A stretch of DNA of 6,681 nucleotides, from the NCBI GenBank assembly GCA_018262875.1, contig JADFDL010000090.1:1-6681 (forward strand). Direction: 5' to 3'. Positions within the stretch are counted from its first letter, which is position 1; every line of letters starts with the position of its first letter. The position numbers and the translations under genes are program-made. Source of the DNA: Rhodocyclaceae bacterium (GTDB taxonomy: Bacteria; Pseudomonadota; Gammaproteobacteria; Burkholderiales; Rhodocyclaceae). Shown piece after piece: positions 5,099 through 6,681 of this stretch. Below the pieces are notes generated by a model. It was given only the letters and a program-made list of their open reading frames with translations. It was not told the DNA's origin and ran no database searches.

Positions 5099-5998
5099 AT
5101 GCCATTCAGCCCCCCCGTGCAGCACCCGCTGCGCGGCATAGCCCTGTTCATGCTGGCGCTGATGCTCTTTGCCCTGCTCGACGCCACCTCCAAGCACCTG
5201 ACCGCCACCTTCGCCGTGCCGCTGCTGGTGTGGGCGCGCTATGCGCTGCATTTCGTCATCATGCTGGTGTTCGTCGCGCCCTCGATGCGCAGCCGGCTCA
5301 TCCGCACGGACAACCTGGCCTTGCAGATCGTGCGCGCCCTGGCGCTGGTGGGCACCACCGGTTTTGCCATGATGGCGTTTCGCAGCATGCCGCTGGCCGA
5401 GGCGACAGCGGTGCTGTTCCTCGCCCCCCTGCTGGTGACGCTGCTGGCCGGCCCCTTCCTGCACGAACACATCGGCGCCGGCCGCTGGGCTGCGGCGATC
5501 GTCGGCTTCGCCGGCGTGCTGCTGATCGCGCGCCCGGGTGGTGCGCTCAACCTGGCCGGCATTTTCTGGGCGCTTGCCGGCGCCGCCTGCTACGCCGTCT
5601 ACCAGATACTGACGCGGCGCCTGAGCCACGCGGAACATCCCCTGACCCTGCTGTTCTACACGGCCTTGGTGGGGACGGGCGTCATGAGCGCGGCGCTACC
5701 CTGGTTCTGGACGCACGCCTCGCCAGAGCCGCTGCAATGGCTGCTCATCGCCTCGCTCGGCATCTACGGCGGCGTCGGCCATTTCCTGCTGATTCGTGCC
5801 TTCCGCCTGGCGCCAGCGTCCACCCTGACCCCCTTCACCTATGTGCAACTGGTCTGGGCCGCCCTGCTCGGCTGGCTGGTGTTCGGACATGTCCCCGACG
5901 CGCTGTCCGCCGCCGGCATGACCGTCATCGCTGCTGCCGGGCTGTGGCTGGCGCTGGGCGAGCGCCGCTCAGCGACTCAGGCCCGGGCTGTCGGGTAG
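5099..5998 (+). CDS. EamA/DMT-family transporter (second copy)
   Basis: This 299-residue inner-membrane protein has about ten hydrophobic segments in two EamA repeats (about 11-145 and 152-288). Recognisable segments are GIALFMLALMLFALLDATSK (13-32), MPLAEATAVLFLAPLLVTLL (97-116, the conserved end of the first repeat), FWALAGAACYAVYQILTRRL (156-175), and LAPASTLTPFTYVQLVWAAL (237-256), the matching end of the second. This layout is that of general DMT permeases; the substrate is unknown. It is not a near copy of the transporter at 2552-3505, so a recent duplication is unlikely. The ATG at 5099 directly follows the hairpin repeat with no real Shine-Dalgarno (only GGGCGGG nearby). In-frame alternatives are GTG 5117 and ATG 5150; the latter would cut into the first membrane segment. 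A run of seven C lies at 5110-5116. The last 22 bases overlap the convergent gene. Confidence 0.9.
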   Translation: MPFSPPVQHPLRGIALFMLALMLFALLDATSKHLTATFAVPLLVWARYALHFVIMLVFVAPSMRSRLIRTDNLALQIVRALALVGTTGFAMMAFRSMPLAEATAVLFLAPLLVTLLAGPFLHEHIGAGRWAAAIVGFAGVLLIARPGGALNLAGIFWALAGAACYAVYQILTRRLSHAEHPLTLLFYTALVGTGVMSAALPWFWTHASPEPLQWLLIASLGIYGGVGHFLLIRAFRLAPASTLTPFTYVQLVWAALLGWLVFGHVPDALSAAGMTVIAAAGLWLALGERRSATQARAVG

Positions 5999-6681
5999 GG
6001 ATAGAGCATGTTGAGGGCAATGCTCTGACCGAAACCCTGGGCGATGCGCACATGCTCGCGGCGGAACGCACGGGCCTGATGCAGGCCGCAGGAGTGGGCG
6101 ATCATCTCGATCTCCTTGTTCATGTTGCGGCAGTAGTGAGCGACACGCTCCGCCTTGTCGGCGACGACGAGGCCGCGCTGCAGGCGCGGGTTGTGCGTGG
6201 TGACGCCGGCCGGACAGGTGTTGGCGTGGCAGCGCAGGGCCTGGATGCAGCCCAGCGCGAACATGAAGCCGCGCGCCGTATTCACGAAATCCGCCCCCGC
6301 CGATAGCGCCCAGGCGGCGCGCGCCGAGGTGACCAGCTTGCCCGCGGCGATCACCCGCACGCGCTCGCGCAGGCCGGTCTCGATCAGCGCATCGACGACG
6401 CGCGGCAGCGCCTCGTCGATGGACAGCGCCATATGGTCGGCCAGCGCCTGCGGCGCGGCGCCGCTGCCGCCCTCGCCGCCATCCACGGCGATGAAGTCCG
6501 GCGCGAAGGCGGTGCCGCGCCGCGCCACCGCCTCGCACAGCTCGTTCATGAATTGCCAGCCGCCGATGGCCGTCTTGATGCCCACCGGCTTGCCGGTCAG
6601 CTCGCGCACGTAGGCGATTTTCTCGATCAGCTCGTCGGCGCTGGCGATGTCGCGATGCCGGTTGGGACTGATCGAGTCCTG
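5977..6681 (-). CDS. FMN-binding glutamate synthase family protein, C-terminal part
   Basis: The right edge cuts off the N-terminus; 234 residues are visible and the frame is open through base 6681. A GTG at 6609 is internal, because the sequence upstream reads QDSISPNRHRDI, a family motif. The fragment has the FMN-barrel features of glutamate synthase domain 2: VGIKTAIGG (33-41), FIAVDGGEGGSGAAP (63-77) and VIAAGKLVTSARAAWALSAGADF (about 110-132). It also has a CX5CX4C cluster motif, C145/C151/C156 in CIQALRCHANTCPAGVTTHN, the pattern that binds the 3Fe-4S cluster in GltB. Such stand-alone proteins (usually about 500-550 residues with N-terminal membrane segments) are related to the GltB synthase domain but lack the amidotransferase domain, and their physiological reaction is not settled. 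The stop overlaps the end of the convergent transporter by 22 bases with no terminator between. Confidence 0.93.
   Translation of the reverse strand, partial: QDSISPNRHRDIASADELIEKIAYVRELTGKPVGIKTAIGGWQFMNELCEAVARRGTAFAPDFIAVDGGEGGSGAAPQALADHMALSIDEALPRVVDALIETGLRERVRVIAAGKLVTSARAAWALSAGADFVNTARGFMFALGCIQALRCHANTCPAGVTTHNPRLQRGLVVADKAERVAHYCRNMNKEIEMIAHSCGLHQARAFRREHVRIAQGFGQSIALNMLYPYPTARA

Noticed and set aside
3474..5105. 543-codon open frame on the minus strand
   Set aside because: It is antisense to nnr, whose domains are unmistakable. The translation is Gln/Gly/Arg/Ala-rich without motifs, which is typical of a shadow frame in GC-rich coding DNA.
5110..5116. Run of seven C just inside the second transporter gene, as a phase-variation switch
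   Set aside because: It is short and compatible with chance in DNA this rich in C. In-frame starts downstream would partly bypass a slip, and there is no other sign of phase variation.
5230..6306. 358-codon plus-strand open frame
   Set aside because: It is a shadow of the second transporter and of the minus-strand glutamate-synthase-family gene; it is Arg-rich with no domain.
1..6681. CRISPR array, tRNA, rRNA, insertion sequence
   Set aside because: I saw no spaced direct repeats, cloverleaf, rRNA segments, transposase or terminal inverted repeats on either strand.

Overview
This is ordinary chromosomal DNA from a high-G+C proteobacterium. Gene content and style point to a betaproteobacterium, with Rhodocyclales as the best guess. 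The clues are the caspase-type C-terminal module, the SpeE-like methyltransferase-fold protein, the Ala/Pro/Lys-rich exported peptide, and a GC-rich hairpin repeat of a kind I remember from betaproteobacterial intergenic regions. Taxonomy is inference; there is no rRNA or tRNA gene here to settle it.

Layout. (1) 2-873: the tail of a protein cut off by the left edge, joined by a one-base TGATG overlap to a 219-residue protein of uncharacterised function with a DUF3108/TapB-like C-terminal half. (2) 874-974: a non-coding gap with a 7-bp-stem hairpin and a plausible sigma70-type promoter. (3) 975-1730: a spermidine-synthase-like protein. (4) 1737-1766: a bidirectional terminator shared with the convergent gene 1786-2064 (minus), which encodes a small secreted Ala/Pro/Lys-rich repeat protein. 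(5) 2065-2210: a divergent control region with an AGTGA-N6-TCACT palindrome and promoter-like boxes. (6) 2211-5015: a tight plus-strand operon of a YffB/ArsC-family reductase, an EamA transporter (4-bp GTGA overlap) and a bifunctional NAD(P)HX repair enzyme, Nnr (10-bp gap). (7) 5016-5098: the hairpin repeat. (8) 5099-5998: a second EamA/DMT transporter. (9) 5977-6681 (minus): the C-terminal part of an FMN-binding glutamate-synthase-family protein, which overlaps the transporter tail to tail by 22 bp.

Functionally the window is mostly housekeeping. Nnr repairs hydrated NAD(P)H, YffB is a glutathione/thioredoxin-fold reductase-like protein, and the two DMT transporters probably move small metabolites. 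Nothing suggests a phage, an insertion sequence, a CRISPR array or a defence island. I do not see a new biological system. The points most worth a second look are the TGATG junction between two modules that I recall seeing fused elsewhere, the repetitive secreted peptide, the palindrome in the divergent region, and the hairpin repeat abutting a start codon.
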